A stretch of DNA of 64,000 nt from Glycomyces luteolus (GCF_027622875.1 NZ_JAPZVP010000010.1:147911-211910); one strand, 5' to 3'. Positions 1-8,731 are shown, counted from the stretch's first letter. Program-made: numbers and translations. The notes: generated from the sequence alone by a model not told the origin.

Positions 1-824
1 AGGCCCGTGGTCGCCATGAGCTCCGCGTTCGGCCACGTGTTTGCAAGGGCCTGGCCGTGGCGGAACGGGTTGGGCCGGTCGCCCTGGTCGTGGACGATGA
101 GCACCGGCGCGTCGAGTTCGATGCCGCGCAGCGAGAAGTCCTCGAGCCGCACCCCCGACTTGGCCTCGCCCAAGGGCACCAGCCGCTGGAAGATGCGGGG
201 GCCGACCGGGACGATCGCGCCGATCGTGTCCCTGAAGCCCTCCTCGCCGCCGATGAACGGCGCGAGCATCGCGAACCGCACCCCGGCCGTGTCGACCTCG
301 CTCTGGACCAGCCCGTGGACCGAGCTGAGCGCGCCCATCGAATGGGCCACAACGGCGTAGGGTGCGCCGAACTTCTCCAGGACCACGTTCATCGCCTCGA
401 TCAAGTGGAGGCCGTTCGCGTGCCGGTCGCCCCACGGGCCCGGCCCGGCGTTGCCGTGGCTCGGCGCGTCGAAGGCGACCACCCGGTAGCCCGAGGCGAC
501 CAGGTTCGCCGCGATGAACTTGAAGTCGCCCGTCGAGCCGCCCCAGCCGTGCACGAGGAAGACGAGCGGGCCCTCGCCCCAGTCGTAGCCCCACAGGTTG
601 GTGCCGAGGCACTCGAGCTCGAACACGTGCGAGCCGGCCGGGGCCTCCCCGCGCAGGCGCTTCTCCGGGCCGGCCGGAAGCCGGAACCACAACTCGCACA
701 AGACCTTCGCGGCCCGGTCGGGCGCGACGCGCTCGGCGGCGGCGAAGCCGGAGCGCACATACCAAGGAGCACGAACGGTCGTGCTTTTCTTTTTCACCAC
801 GGGGGTCGAGGCAGTGGACGCCAT
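1..824 (-). CDS. alpha/beta hydrolase, truncated by window edge
   Basis: The reading frame starts with ATG at 824 and is still open at base 1, so the C-terminus (including the catalytic His) lies outside the window. About 274 residues are visible. The fold is recognised from the oxyanion strand-loop HGWGGS, a following FDAPSHG segment and the nucleophile elbow AHSMGA, with the hallmark G-x-S-x-G reduced to AHSMG. A later LIVHDQGDR segment matches the acid-bearing strand. There is no signal peptide, so it is probably cytoplasmic. The substrate is unknown. It lies 16 bases downstream of a TetR gene in the same direction, so the two are probably co-transcribed and the hydrolase is the regulated target. 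A second copy of the TetR half-site lies inside its 5' end (768-785). Confidence 0.85.
   Translation of the reverse strand, partial: MASTASTPVVKKKSTTVRAPWYVRSGFAAAERVAPDRAAKVLCELWFRLPAGPEKRLRGEAPAGSHVFELECLGTNLWGYDWGEGPLVFLVHGWGGSTGDFKFIAANLVASGYRVVAFDAPSHGNAGPGPWGDRHANGLHLIEAMNVVLEKFGAPYAVVAHSMGALSSVHGLVQSEVDTAGVRFAMLAPFIGGEEGFRDTIGAIVPVGPRIFQRLVPLGEAKSGVRLEDFSLRGIELDAPVLIVHDQGDRPNPFRHGQALANTWPNAELMATTG
768..785. promoter_or_regulatory. second TetR-type operator-like site inside the hydrolase gene
   Basis: The sequence AGCACGAACGGTCGTGCT consists of the exact 7-base half-sites AGCACGA and TCGTGCT separated by four bases. The same half-sites form the palindrome in front of the TetR gene. It lies about 40-57 bases inside the hydrolase coding sequence. 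It may be a roadblock or auxiliary operator, or a coincidence allowed by the codons there. Confidence 0.4.
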
Positions 825-840
825 GAGCGGGCCTTCCTGG

Positions 841-1422
841 TTAGCTCTGGAGACTGTCGATCAGTCGGTTGAACGCCGACCACGCGCGGTCGGCGGCGTC
901 GGGATAGGACAGGATGCGGCTCATCCAGTTGTAGGACAACAGAATGCCGAACACCTCCTGTGCCACCTGGAAGACGTCGGTGTCTTCGGGGAACTCGCCC
1001 TGGGACACCGCCGTTGCGGCGATCCGGGCGAGCGTCTCAAGCAGCTCGCGCTGCTCCGAGGCCATGAAATCGTGCAGCGGCCCCGGCAGGTCGTCGAACT
1101 CGGCGGCGGCCGCCAGGAACAGGCAGCCGCCCGGATGCGAATACCACTGCATCCAGTACTCGACGATGGCCTGCAGACGCGTGATCCCGCGCGGCTTCGC
1201 CAGCGCGGGCCGGATCACCTCGTCGACGAACTGCTCCCCGTTGCGCTCCATGCAGGCCAGCTGGAGCGCCTCCTTCGACTTGAAGTGGGCGTACAGGCCC
1301 GACTTCGACATGTCGGCGGCGGCGGCGAGCGATCCGATGGTCAGCCCCGACAGCCCCGAGTAGCGGGCCATCCGGACCGCTTCATCGAGGATCGCCTGCC
1401 TCGTCATCTCGCCTTTGCGCAC
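841..1422 (-). CDS. TetR/AcrR family transcriptional regulator
   Basis: This 193-residue protein has the N-terminal TetR helix-turn-helix: residues about 5-50 contain ILDEAVRMARYSG, then TIGSLAAAADMSKSGLYAHF, the typical recognition helix ending in Y-x-H-F. The C-terminal ligand domain is helical and unassigned. Translation can start at GTG 1422, which sits six bases after a TATTTT -10 hexamer (leaderless arrangement), or at ATG 1407 (MTRQAIL). The palindrome AGCACGATCGTGCT abuts the -10 hexamer, so autoregulation is very likely. The gene precedes an alpha/beta hydrolase by 16 bases in the same direction. The ligand is unknown. Confidence 0.92.
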   Translation of the reverse strand: MRKGEMTRQAILDEAVRMARYSGLSGLTIGSLAAAADMSKSGLYAHFKSKEALQLACMERNGEQFVDEVIRPALAKPRGITRLQAIVEYWMQWYSHPGGCLFLAAAAEFDDLPGPLHDFMASEQRELLETLARIAATAVSQGEFPEDTDVFQVAQEVFGILLSYNWMSRILSYPDAADRAWSAFNRLIDSLQS

Positions 1423-1433
1423 GACCTAAAAAT

Positions 1434-1447
1434 AGCACGATCGTGCT
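1434..1447. promoter_or_regulatory. TetR operator (perfect 14-bp palindrome)
   Basis: AGCACGATCGTGCT is a perfect inverted repeat directly upstream of the TetR gene and next to its TATTTT -10 hexamer (minus strand). A bound repressor dimer here would block RNA polymerase. Assignment to the adjacent TetR protein is inference from position and from the second copy of the half-sites at 768-785. Confidence 0.75.
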
Positions 1448-1467
1448 GGAAATTCTACGGGCAGGAG

Positions 1468-2721
1468 CTACACGTCGCACTCGCTCTCCTCGCCCGAATA
1501 CGAGAACGTCACCGAGATCGTCTCCGACAGCGCCCGCGTCGACCCCGCCACAGGCGACTGCTCGATGACCTCGCAGTCCTCGTGCGACCAGTCGAAGACG
1601 GCCCGCGCCTCCCCCGACTGCTCCATGCCCTCGAAACCCGCCTCTTCCACGGCCCTCAGGGCGTCCGCCGTCGACAGGCCGACCAGGTTCGGCACCGAAC
1701 CCGTCGGCGCGCTCTCGGTCGTCGGATCCTCCTCCGACGGCGCCTCGTCCTCCACCGGCGCCTCAGGACCCTGCTCGTCCTCATCCGGAGTCGGCGACTC
1801 CGACGGACTCGCGCTAGCCTCCTCGGCCGGGCTCTCGCTCGCCTCCGGCGAGGCGGACGCGGCGGGCGACGCGGTCGTCGCCGAAGCCGTGCCCCCAGTG
1901 GCGCTCACTTCGTCCTCAGTGGAGTCGCTGTCGCCGAGCTGGGACCCGAACGCGGCACCCGCGCCCACCACGACCAGCAACGCCGCGGCCAGCACGACCG
2001 CACGGCCCTGGCCCTTGCGGCGCGGCGCCGGCTCCTCCTCGTCGACCAGCGGCAGCTCCCGGGTCGCCACCGGCGCGGCCTCGGCGACGAGGACCTTCGC
2101 ATGCGGCGCGGCCAGCACCGGTTCGACGCCGAACCGGCGGCGCAGCGTCGTCGCCGCCAGCGGCGTTCGGGACGCGCCGCCCGCCATCAGCAGGCCCGCG
2201 AGCTCCGCCGGATGGACCCCCGCCTCGACGAGCACCTCTTCCAGGACGTCGGCGGTCGTGTCGACCAATTCATGGACGCGGGTCTCGAACTCCTCGCGCC
2301 GCAACGGCATCTTGATGTCCGCGGCAGTCACGTTGATGACCGTGAAGTCCCGCTCGGACAACTGCTCCCGCGCCTGGGTGATCTTCTCCAGCAGCAGGGC
2401 GCGAAGCTGCCGGTCGGCGGCCTCGGCGGGGTCGGCGATGCGGGACCAGAGGCGGACGCCGGCGTCGGGATGGCGGCCCGACAGGTACGCCAGCAGCAGG
2501 CCGTCGAACTCGGCGCCCCCGATCGGCTCGGTGCGCTCGGCGACGACCACGTGATGGTTATCGATGCGGCGGACGACGGCGGCGTGGAACGAGGACCGGC
2601 CGAGCCGGTAGACCGCGAAGGCGGCACCGGAGGCGAGGGAGCCTCCGGTCGCACTGCTGAGACTTGCCGCGGCGGCCCCGGGGTCGATCCGGACCGATGC
2701 GGCCGGGGGGACGTTGTGCAT
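1468..2721 (-). CDS. shortened Hsp70-like protein with TM helix and PASTA domain
   Basis: The 417-residue protein resembles only the second half of an Hsp70 nucleotide-binding domain. YRLGRSS (about 38-44) sits where the phosphate-2 loop DLGGGT should be, followed by GGAEFD and later GGASRTP, the equivalent of DnaK GGSTR. The first lobe with the phosphate-1 loop is absent and the phosphate-2 loop has lost its Asp and glycines, so ATP hydrolysis is unlikely. A Pro/Arg-rich stretch leads to one TM helix (about 240-259), a long Ser/Glu/Pro-rich linker and a C-terminal PASTA domain (from about 350; VPNLVGLSTADALRAVEEAG). It therefore looks like a cytoplasmic pseudo-chaperone lobe with an extracellular PASTA sensor. 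The start is ATG 2721, seven bases after a TAGACT -10; longer frames would begin upstream of that promoter. It is followed by no obvious operon partner. Confidence 0.75.
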   Translation of the reverse strand: MHNVPPAASVRIDPGAAAASLSSATGGSLASGAAFAVYRLGRSSFHAAVVRRIDNHHVVVAERTEPIGGAEFDGLLLAYLSGRHPDAGVRLWSRIADPAEAADRQLRALLLEKITQAREQLSERDFTVINVTAADIKMPLRREEFETRVHELVDTTADVLEEVLVEAGVHPAELAGLLMAGGASRTPLAATTLRRRFGVEPVLAAPHAKVLVAEAAPVATRELPLVDEEEPAPRRKGQGRAVVLAAALLVVVGAGAAFGSQLGDSDSTEDEVSATGGTASATTASPAASASPEASESPAEEASASPSESPTPDEDEQGPEAPVEDEAPSEEDPTTESAPTGSVPNLVGLSTADALRAVEEAGFEGMEQSGEARAVFDWSHEDCEVIEQSPVAGSTRALSETISVTFSYSGEESECDV

Positions 2722-2804
2722 AGAGCCGAGTCTATGACTACGGATCAGACCGCTTTCCAACCGTCTTGTCTTGTTTTGATGCGCTTACAGAACGCAACTG
2801 AAAA

Positions 2805-2830
2805 CGGGGCCGGACTTTCGCCCGGCCCCG
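2805..2830 (-). terminator. Rho-independent terminator of nrdJ
   Basis: A 9-bp perfect stem (CGGGGCCGG / CCGGCCCCG) with an 8-base loop is followed on the minus strand by TTTT. It lies 20 bases after the nrdJ stop codon. Confidence 0.85.
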
Positions 2831-2849
2831 CTTCACACTCGCTTATCCG

Positions 2850-5800
2850 CTAACTGCAACCGCTGGTCGCACCGCAGCCTTCACATGCATAACAGGAGCC
2901 TGCGGGGCGCATCTTCGTACCGCAGTTCATGCACAGCGGCGCATCCGCGCTGCGGGCCTGGGCCGAATTCAGGAGGTCCTTGCTCGACTGCTTCGTCTCG
3001 GTCTGGATTCGTTCCGTGACGGCCTCCTCGATCGGCGCCGACGTTCGCAGCGCGTCGAGATCGACCTCGTGGACCTTGGCAGGGTCCTCGCCGTTGACCT
3101 CGGCCGTGCGCTCGGCCGTCGTCAGGATGCCGAGCGCGGCGCGGTCCTCGTACGGCAGGTAGTCCAGCGCCAGGCGGCGGAAGATGTAGTCCACCAGCGA
3201 GGAGGCCATCCGGATGTCCGGGTCGTCGGTCATGCCCGCGGGCTCGAAGCGCATGTTGGTGAACTTCTCGACGTACTTCTCAAGCGGCACACCGTACTGC
3301 AGCGCGATCGAGATCGACACCGACAGCGCGTCCATGACGCCGGCGAGGGTCGAGCCCTGCTTCGACATCTTCAGGAAGACCTCGCCGAGGCCGTCGTCCG
3401 GGTAGGACGAGGAGGTCATGTAGCCCTCCGCGCCGCCGACGCTGAACGAGATCGTCTGCGAAGGACGCTTCTTCGGCAGCTTCCGGCGCACCGGGCCGTG
3501 GACCGCGACCGTCTCGATCGCCTTCTCCACGGCCTCCTCGACCGCCTTCTCGACTTCCTTCTTCTTGGCGGACAAGGGCTGCCCGACCTTGCAGTTGTCG
3601 CGGTAGATCGCGAGGGCCTTGAGGCCGAGCTTCCAGCCCTGGTAGTAGACCTCTTCGACGTCCGCGACCGTGGCGGACTCGGGCAGGTTCACGGTGTTGT
3701 GGTTGACGATCCCGTTGGCTACGAACGCATGCGGGCCGGGCACTGACAGGTCGAACACCTCGGCATCATCGCGGTCGTTGACCTCGGCCACCGGCGCGAA
3801 GTGCAGATTGTCGTTGACCACCTGGCGCATCCACTCGGGCAGCTCGAGACCGGAGACGCTCGCGAGCCGCTCGAGAGTCTCCCGGCTGACATACTTCGTC
3901 CTGGCGTCCTTGAGGTGTCGGTACTCCTGCCTGACATCGGTTCCGGCACCGTTCCGACCCGGTTGCCCGAATGGAATGAGCTCGTACAAGGCAGCAGGAG
4001 CAACTCCTGGCACGACATCGGAAGCCGACTGCCCGAAGGAACGTCCGAGCAGTTCCAGCGACGACCGTTGCTTCGCTGGTTCCAGGAACGGGACCAGCGC
4101 CGCGAGTTCCTGAGCCTCGCGGCCGCAAGCGTAAACCTCGTCGTAGTAACGGTCGTATTCCTTGTTGTACTTGGAGATGCGGCTGTGGACCACGTTGAGG
4201 TTCGTCAGTACTGCTTGGAGATCGTCCAGCAAGCCGTTGCTCGCCAGGCAGATCCCCCACTTCCCGGAAGCGGCGACCACATACGCGTCGAGCGCGAGAC
4301 CCTGCAGGAACGCCAGGACCATATGCTTCGGCGAACGCAGCACCGCGTCGGGAATCCGCTTGTTCTCAGCGCGCCTTCCGGAACCGAGCCCGTCGAGGAA
4401 CTCAACCGCGCTCTTCGAGGAGACCGTCACACCGGGGCACTTACCGGGTTGCCTGGTAATGCGCGCGTCCAAGCCGAACTGCTGTTTCCAGGCGGTCTTG
4501 ACCGCTTCCAGCACCTCCGGAACGGAATTGGTGATGGTGACGCTGTAATTCGACATCGATGTGTGCCCCTCGGACGCATAGGCGCCCAGCAGGAAAGCAA
4601 GCTGTTCGTTCATCTCAGTCGGCAGGTGGACCCGCTCGTCCCGCCATTGGCCGACGACCGGATGCATCGATCGCAGGTCGAAGGGAACCGGTGACCACAT
4701 GTCCGAACCGTATTGAGTGGCGACATAGTCGCCGACTTCGATCTCGCCCAGATGCTTCCAGGTGAGTCCGTCTGATCCGGCCGTCAGCAACCGGTGCTGG
4801 TAGGTGCCGCGGATCTTGTGACCTGATCGCAGCACCACTTCTCGGGTCGGCCTGACACCGCCGTAGTAGAACGCGTCCGTCTTCTGGTCGCCGCCGAGTG
4901 AGGCGACGCGGATGTGCTCCGACCGGAACGTATCCTCCGGCTCATCGCGGTGCAGAGAGCCGATTCGTACGAGGCCGTCCTCAGAAGCAACCAGCGTGTC
5001 GCCGACGACGCACTTACTGATCGCACCCGAGAGGAACGGCTGCACCGCGGCCATCATGTGCACGTGGCCCATCGGCGCGATGGACCGCTCGCCCATGGCG
5101 CAGTCGAACACCGAGTAGTGCTCTTCCCGCAGCGCGGGGGCGCCGACGACATGCCCGTGGTCGGCGATGTAGGCGACGATCGCCTCCCGGTCGGCCTCGT
5201 TGTAGCCCAGGCATTCGAGCGCGCGCGGCACCGTCTGGTTGACGATCTCCATGGAGCCGCCGCCGACGAGCTTCTTGTGCTTCACGAGTGCCAGGTCGGG
5301 CTCGATTCCCGTCGTGTCGCAGTCCATTGCGAAGGAAATCGTGCCAGTCGGAGCCAACAGGCTCGCCTGCGCGTTGCGCCAGCCGTTGACCGCGCCGAGC
5401 TCGTTGCCGTGGCCCCATTCGGCCTTGGCGGCCTCGATGATCTGGGTGTCCACGTCGCCGAAGGTCTGCACGGTCTCGGCGGCCTCGGCGTGCTTGCGCA
5501 TGACCCGCTGGTGCGGCTCGGCATTGATCGCGTAACCGGCGTACGGACCGACGACGCCCGCGATCTCCGCGGAGCGGCGGTACGAGACGGCGGTCATCAA
5601 AGCGGTGATCGACGCGGCCAGCGCGCGGCCCTCGTCGGAGTCGTAGGCGTGGCCCGAGGCCATCAGCAAGGCGCCCAGGTTCGAGTAGCCGATGCCGAGC
5701 TGTCGGAAGTCGCGGGTGTTGCGGCCGATGGCCTCGGTCGGGAAGTCCGCGAAGGAGATCGAGATCTCCATCGCGGTGAAGACGGTCTCGACGGCCTTAG

Positions 5801-8201
5801 TGAACATCTCGACGTCGAACGAACCGTCGTCGCCGAGGAACTTCATCAGGTTGAGGCTCGCGAGGTTGCACGAGGAGTCGTCGATGCTCATGTACTCCGA
5901 GCAGTTCGCGACGACGACGCCGTTCACGATGTACGAGTGGTTGCGCGGCTCGGTGAGGTTGAACGTGGTCTCGAAGCCGACGCTCTCGCGGCTGACCAGG
6001 CGGACGGCCCGGTCGGTTTCGTACCGGGTCTCGAAGTCGAGCAGCGAAGCGAGCTTGGCGCGCTTGCCTTCAAGGCCGAAGCTGATCAGCGCGGCGAACT
6101 CGACCATCGACGGGCCGGAGATCCGCAGGTCGAAGAACGGGCCTTCGGAGGCGTACTCGACCTCGGTGCCGTCCTTCTTCGCGTACTGGAAATTCGCGTC
6201 CTTGGTCTCCGTGCGGTAGATCCGGGCGCTGATGCCGAGCGATCCCAGCGTCTCCTGGACGCCGAGGAGCAGTTCCTCGGACTTGCTGCCGAGCCCTACA
6301 TAGCGGGTCCCGTTCGGTAGCTCGACGACGCAGCCGTCGGCGTCGAAGAGGCCCTGCAGGAACGCGGTGAGCGTCTCCTCATCGGCTTCCAGCATCGACG
6401 CCGGGAAGACCTTCTCGGCCGCGCGACCGCTGGAGAGCCCGAGCGCCTTGAAGAACTCGCTCATGCCGGCCCGCTTCGACCGCAGCTGCTGCGTGCCGTT
6501 CGGCTGGACGCTGGGCTTGCTCACGTGCCCGGTCAGGCGCTCGAGGAGGCGCTGGTGGCGGGGCAGCAGCTCGCGCTGCTCGGCCTCAGTGCCGTAGACC
6601 GTGACGACGCCCTCGTCGGTGACGCAGCCGTCGCCGACGAGCCAGCCGGTGAAGTGCGCCAGGTCGGCTTCGTCGTCCCACTTGCGCGGCAGGTGAAGAG
6701 CGGAGCCGGCCCGCTCGGCGACGGCGGCGGCCGCTTGCGGCAGCTGCGTGGTCGCGGCCGAGCGCGGCGCGTACTGGTTCGAGCGGACCACCTGGTCCTC
6801 GGGCTGCAGCTGCTCGGCGTGGACCCAGCCGCGGTTCCGCGTCCAGACCCGGTGGTTCGGGGTGCAGCGCAGGCGCGAGCCGTCCGAGAAGCGGAGCTCG
6901 ACGATCTCGTTGGTGCCGGTGACCATGTACCGCACCGGGTTCGTGGCCACGACCCGGTCGGCGGCGTCCTTCTCGGCGGTGACGTCGTTGGTGAAGACGG
7001 CGAAGGTCTCGCCCTCGGCGGAGCGGCGCACGAGGTCGCCGATCGCGATGAGGCCCTTGTCGGTCACGACGCGCTGGTCGGCCGGGAAGCACGGGTTCGA
7101 GGTGCGGATGCGGTCCGTGTTCGGGTTCGTGTGCCAGTCGTTGATGGTGTCGTCGTACTGGATGCCGGGGTCGGCGCATTCCCAGGCGGCCTCGGCGAGT
7201 TTCCGGAAGATCTTCCGGGCGTCCTTGCGGGCGATCTCCCTGCCGTCGAGGCGCCCGGTCACGGCGAAGTCGCCGCCGGTCTCGAAGGCCTTCATGAACT
7301 CGTCGGAGACGCGCACCGAGTTGTTGGCGTTCTGGTACTGGACGGAGACGATGTCCTTGCCGCCGAGGTCGACGTCGAAGCCGGCGTCGCGCAGGGCGCG
7401 GATCTTGTCCTCTTCGCGGGCCTTCGTCTCGATGAACTCCTCGATGTCGGGGTGGTCGACGTCGAGGATGACCATCTTCGCGGCGCGGCGGGTCGCGCCG
7501 CCGGACTTGATGGTGCCGGCCGAGGCGTCGGCGCCGCGCATGAAGCTCACGGGGCCGGAGGCATTGCCGCCGCTGGAGAGCAGTTCGGAGGAGGCGCGGA
7601 TCTTGGAGAGGTTCACTCCGGCGCCGGAGCCGCCCTTGAAGATCAGGCCTTCCTCGCGGTACCAGTTGAGGATCGAGTCCATGGTGTCGTCGACGCTCAG
7701 CAAGAAGCACGCAGAGACCTGCTGCGGCGCAGCCGTTCCCACGTTGAACCAGACCGGGGAGTTGAAGCTGAAGTACTGGTGGAGGAGGAGCCAGGTGAGC
7801 TCGTCGGCGAAGATCTGGGCGTCTTCGGCGGTGGCGAAGTAGCCGTTCTTCTCTCCGGCGGCGTGGTAGGCCTGCACGACGCGGTCGATGACCTGCTTGA
7901 GGCTGCTCTCGCGCTGCGGGGTGCCGAGGGCGCCGCGGAAATACTTCGAGGTGACGATCTGGGTGGCGTTGATGCTCCAGAACCCGGGGAACTCGACGCC
8001 GCGCTGCTCGAAGTTGATCGAGCCGTCGCGCCAGTTGGTCATGACGACGTCGCGGGACTCCCACTTGACCTCGTCATACGGGTGCACTCCCGGTGTGGTG
8101 AAGACGCGCTCGACCTTGAGTCCCCCGCCGGGAGCCTTGGCGGCGGTCTGCTTCGCGGTGGTCCTGGTCGCGCCTTCGGCGCCCTTCGTGCTCTTCGGCA
8201 T
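2850..8201 (-). CDS. nrdJ: adenosylcobalamin-dependent (class II) ribonucleotide reductase with two inteins
   Basis: The 1783-residue precursor reduces to about 948 residues once two inteins (371-766 and 1064-1502) are removed, the usual size for actinobacterial NrdJ. It reduces ribonucleotides to deoxyribonucleotides using coenzyme B12. Diagnostic segments are VSACFLLSVDDTMDS, the active-site NP-CSE motif holding the thiyl-radical Cys, PTGTISF, SGAISK-TVNLPE and a Cys-rich C-terminus (CMNCGTKM, CEGCGATSGCS) that probably relays electrons from thioredoxin. The start is ATG 8201 with the Shine-Dalgarno GGGGCGAGG; the frame stays open to 8903 but would overlap nrdR. It lies 65 bases downstream of nrdR and is probably controlled by the NrdR boxes at 8870-8912. 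Confidence 0.97.
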   Translation of the reverse strand: MPKSTKGAEGATRTTAKQTAAKAPGGGLKVERVFTTPGVHPYDEVKWESRDVVMTNWRDGSINFEQRGVEFPGFWSINATQIVTSKYFRGALGTPQRESSLKQVIDRVVQAYHAAGEKNGYFATAEDAQIFADELTWLLLHQYFSFNSPVWFNVGTAAPQQVSACFLLSVDDTMDSILNWYREEGLIFKGGSGAGVNLSKIRASSELLSSGGNASGPVSFMRGADASAGTIKSGGATRRAAKMVILDVDHPDIEEFIETKAREEDKIRALRDAGFDVDLGGKDIVSVQYQNANNSVRVSDEFMKAFETGGDFAVTGRLDGREIARKDARKIFRKLAEAAWECADPGIQYDDTINDWHTNPNTDRIRTSNPCFPADQRVVTDKGLIAIGDLVRRSAEGETFAVFTNDVTAEKDAADRVVATNPVRYMVTGTNEIVELRFSDGSRLRCTPNHRVWTRNRGWVHAEQLQPEDQVVRSNQYAPRSAATTQLPQAAAAVAERAGSALHLPRKWDDEADLAHFTGWLVGDGCVTDEGVVTVYGTEAEQRELLPRHQRLLERLTGHVSKPSVQPNGTQQLRSKRAGMSEFFKALGLSSGRAAEKVFPASMLEADEETLTAFLQGLFDADGCVVELPNGTRYVGLGSKSEELLLGVQETLGSLGISARIYRTETKDANFQYAKKDGTEVEYASEGPFFDLRISGPSMVEFAALISFGLEGKRAKLASLLDFETRYETDRAVRLVSRESVGFETTFNLTEPRNHSYIVNGVVVANCSEYMSIDDSSCNLASLNLMKFLGDDGSFDVEMFTKAVETVFTAMEISISFADFPTEAIGRNTRDFRQLGIGYSNLGALLMASGHAYDSDEGRALAASITALMTAVSYRRSAEIAGVVGPYAGYAINAEPHQRVMRKHAEAAETVQTFGDVDTQIIEAAKAEWGHGNELGAVNGWRNAQASLLAPTGTISFAMDCDTTGIEPDLALVKHKKLVGGGSMEIVNQTVPRALECLGYNEADREAIVAYIADHGHVVGAPALREEHYSVFDCAMGERSIAPMGHVHMMAAVQPFLSGAISKCVVGDTLVASEDGLVRIGSLHRDEPEDTFRSEHIRVASLGGDQKTDAFYYGGVRPTREVVLRSGHKIRGTYQHRLLTAGSDGLTWKHLGEIEVGDYVATQYGSDMWSPVPFDLRSMHPVVGQWRDERVHLPTEMNEQLAFLLGAYASEGHTSMSNYSVTITNSVPEVLEAVKTAWKQQFGLDARITRQPGKCPGVTVSSKSAVEFLDGLGSGRRAENKRIPDAVLRSPKHMVLAFLQGLALDAYVVAASGKWGICLASNGLLDDLQAVLTNLNVVHSRISKYNKEYDRYYDEVYACGREAQELAALVPFLEPAKQRSSLELLGRSFGQSASDVVPGVAPAALYELIPFGQPGRNGAGTDVRQEYRHLKDARTKYVSRETLERLASVSGLELPEWMRQVVNDNLHFAPVAEVNDRDDAEVFDLSVPGPHAFVANGIVNHNTVNLPESATVADVEEVYYQGWKLGLKALAIYRDNCKVGQPLSAKKKEVEKAVEEAVEKAIETVAVHGPVRRKLPKKRPSQTISFSVGGAEGYMTSSSYPDDGLGEVFLKMSKQGSTLAGVMDALSVSISIALQYGVPLEKYVEKFTNMRFEPAGMTDDPDIRMASSLVDYIFRRLALDYLPYEDRAALGILTTAERTAEVNGEDPAKVHEVDLDALRTSAPIEEAVTERIQTETKQSSKDLLNSAQARSADAPLCMNCGTKMRPAGSCYACEGCGATSGCS
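3696..5012 (-). mobile_element. intein 2 of NrdJ (439 aa, LAGLIDADG type)
   Basis: The intein begins with Cys (CVVGDTLV), has the block B motif GTYQHRLL and ends with VANGIVNHN followed by extein Thr, giving the joined host sequence SGAISK-TVNLPE. This is the conserved substrate-binding region of the reductase. Penultimate His and terminal Asn are intact, so splicing is expected. The central part carries endonuclease-like blocks LAFLLGAYASEG and FLQGLALDAYVV. Each retains an acidic residue (E, D), but the second lacks the usual Gly, so endonuclease activity is uncertain. Confidence 0.92.
5904..7091 (-). mobile_element. intein 1 of NrdJ (396 aa, LAGLIDADG homing endonuclease)
   Basis: The intein starts with Cys (CFPADQRVV), has block B TPNHRVW and ends NHSYIVNGVVVAN just before Cys-Ser-Glu of the host. 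The +1 extein Cys is the catalytic radical Cys of the reductase (NP-CSEYM). Both endonuclease motifs look complete (FTGWLVGDG and FLQGLFDADG, each with Asp). The penultimate residue is Ala where most inteins have His. Splicing without that His is known for some inteins, and it must work here if the enzyme is active. Confidence 0.92.
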
Positions 8202-8266
8202 GTTCCTCGCCCCTGTCTGCTCATGCCTGGTCATGGGAATCGGATGCGTGCTGGTTGCTCGGGGGA

Positions 8267-8731
8267 TCAGCCGCTGTGGCGGGCGGCGTGCTCGTCGCGG
8301 AGCTGCGCGATGGCGGCCTCGAAGTCCTCGAGGGATTCGAAGTCCTGGTAGACGCTGGCGAACCGCAGGTAGGCGACCTCGTCGAGCTGCCGCAGCGGCT
8401 TGAGGATCGCCAGGCCCACTTCGTGGGCGGGGACCTCTGCCACGCCCTTGGAGCGGATCTCGTCTTCGACGGCCTGGGCCAGTTTCGCCACGTCGTCGGC
8501 GTCGACCGGGCGGCCCTGGCAGGCCTTGAGGACGCCGGAGGCGACCTTCCCGCGACTGAAGGGTTCGGTCGCACCGCTGCGTTTGACGACTGCGAGGATG
8601 GACTCCTCGACGGTGGTGAAGCGTTTCTCGCACTGCTGGCATACCCGGCGGCGGCGGATGATCTTCCCGTCCTCGGCCTCGCGGGAATCGACTACGCGGC
8701 TGTCGGGATGGCGACAGTACGGGCAACGCAT
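8267..8731 (-). CDS. nrdR: NrdR, ribonucleotide reductase repressor
   Basis: The 154-residue protein begins MRCPYC and has the four-Cys zinc ribbon (CPYC ... CQQC within the first 35 residues), followed by an ATP-cone that senses ATP/dATP (about 49-139; AVVKRSG ... EPFSRGK). It binds NrdR boxes and represses nrd genes when dATP is high. The start ATG 8731 has Shine-Dalgarno AAGGAGA at good spacing; a longer in-frame extension to 8896 lacks family similarity. It is upstream of nrdJ in the same direction. Length matches the family. Confidence 0.97.
   Translation of the reverse strand: MRCPYCRHPDSRVVDSREAEDGKIIRRRRVCQQCEKRFTTVEESILAVVKRSGATEPFSRGKVASGVLKACQGRPVDADDVAKLAQAVEDEIRSKGVAEVPAHEVGLAILKPLRQLDEVAYLRFASVYQDFESLEDFEAAIAQLRDEHAARHSG

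Noticed and set aside
598..2853. 751-codon open frame on the plus strand
   Set aside because: It runs antisense to the TetR and Hsp70-like genes and has no family-like content.
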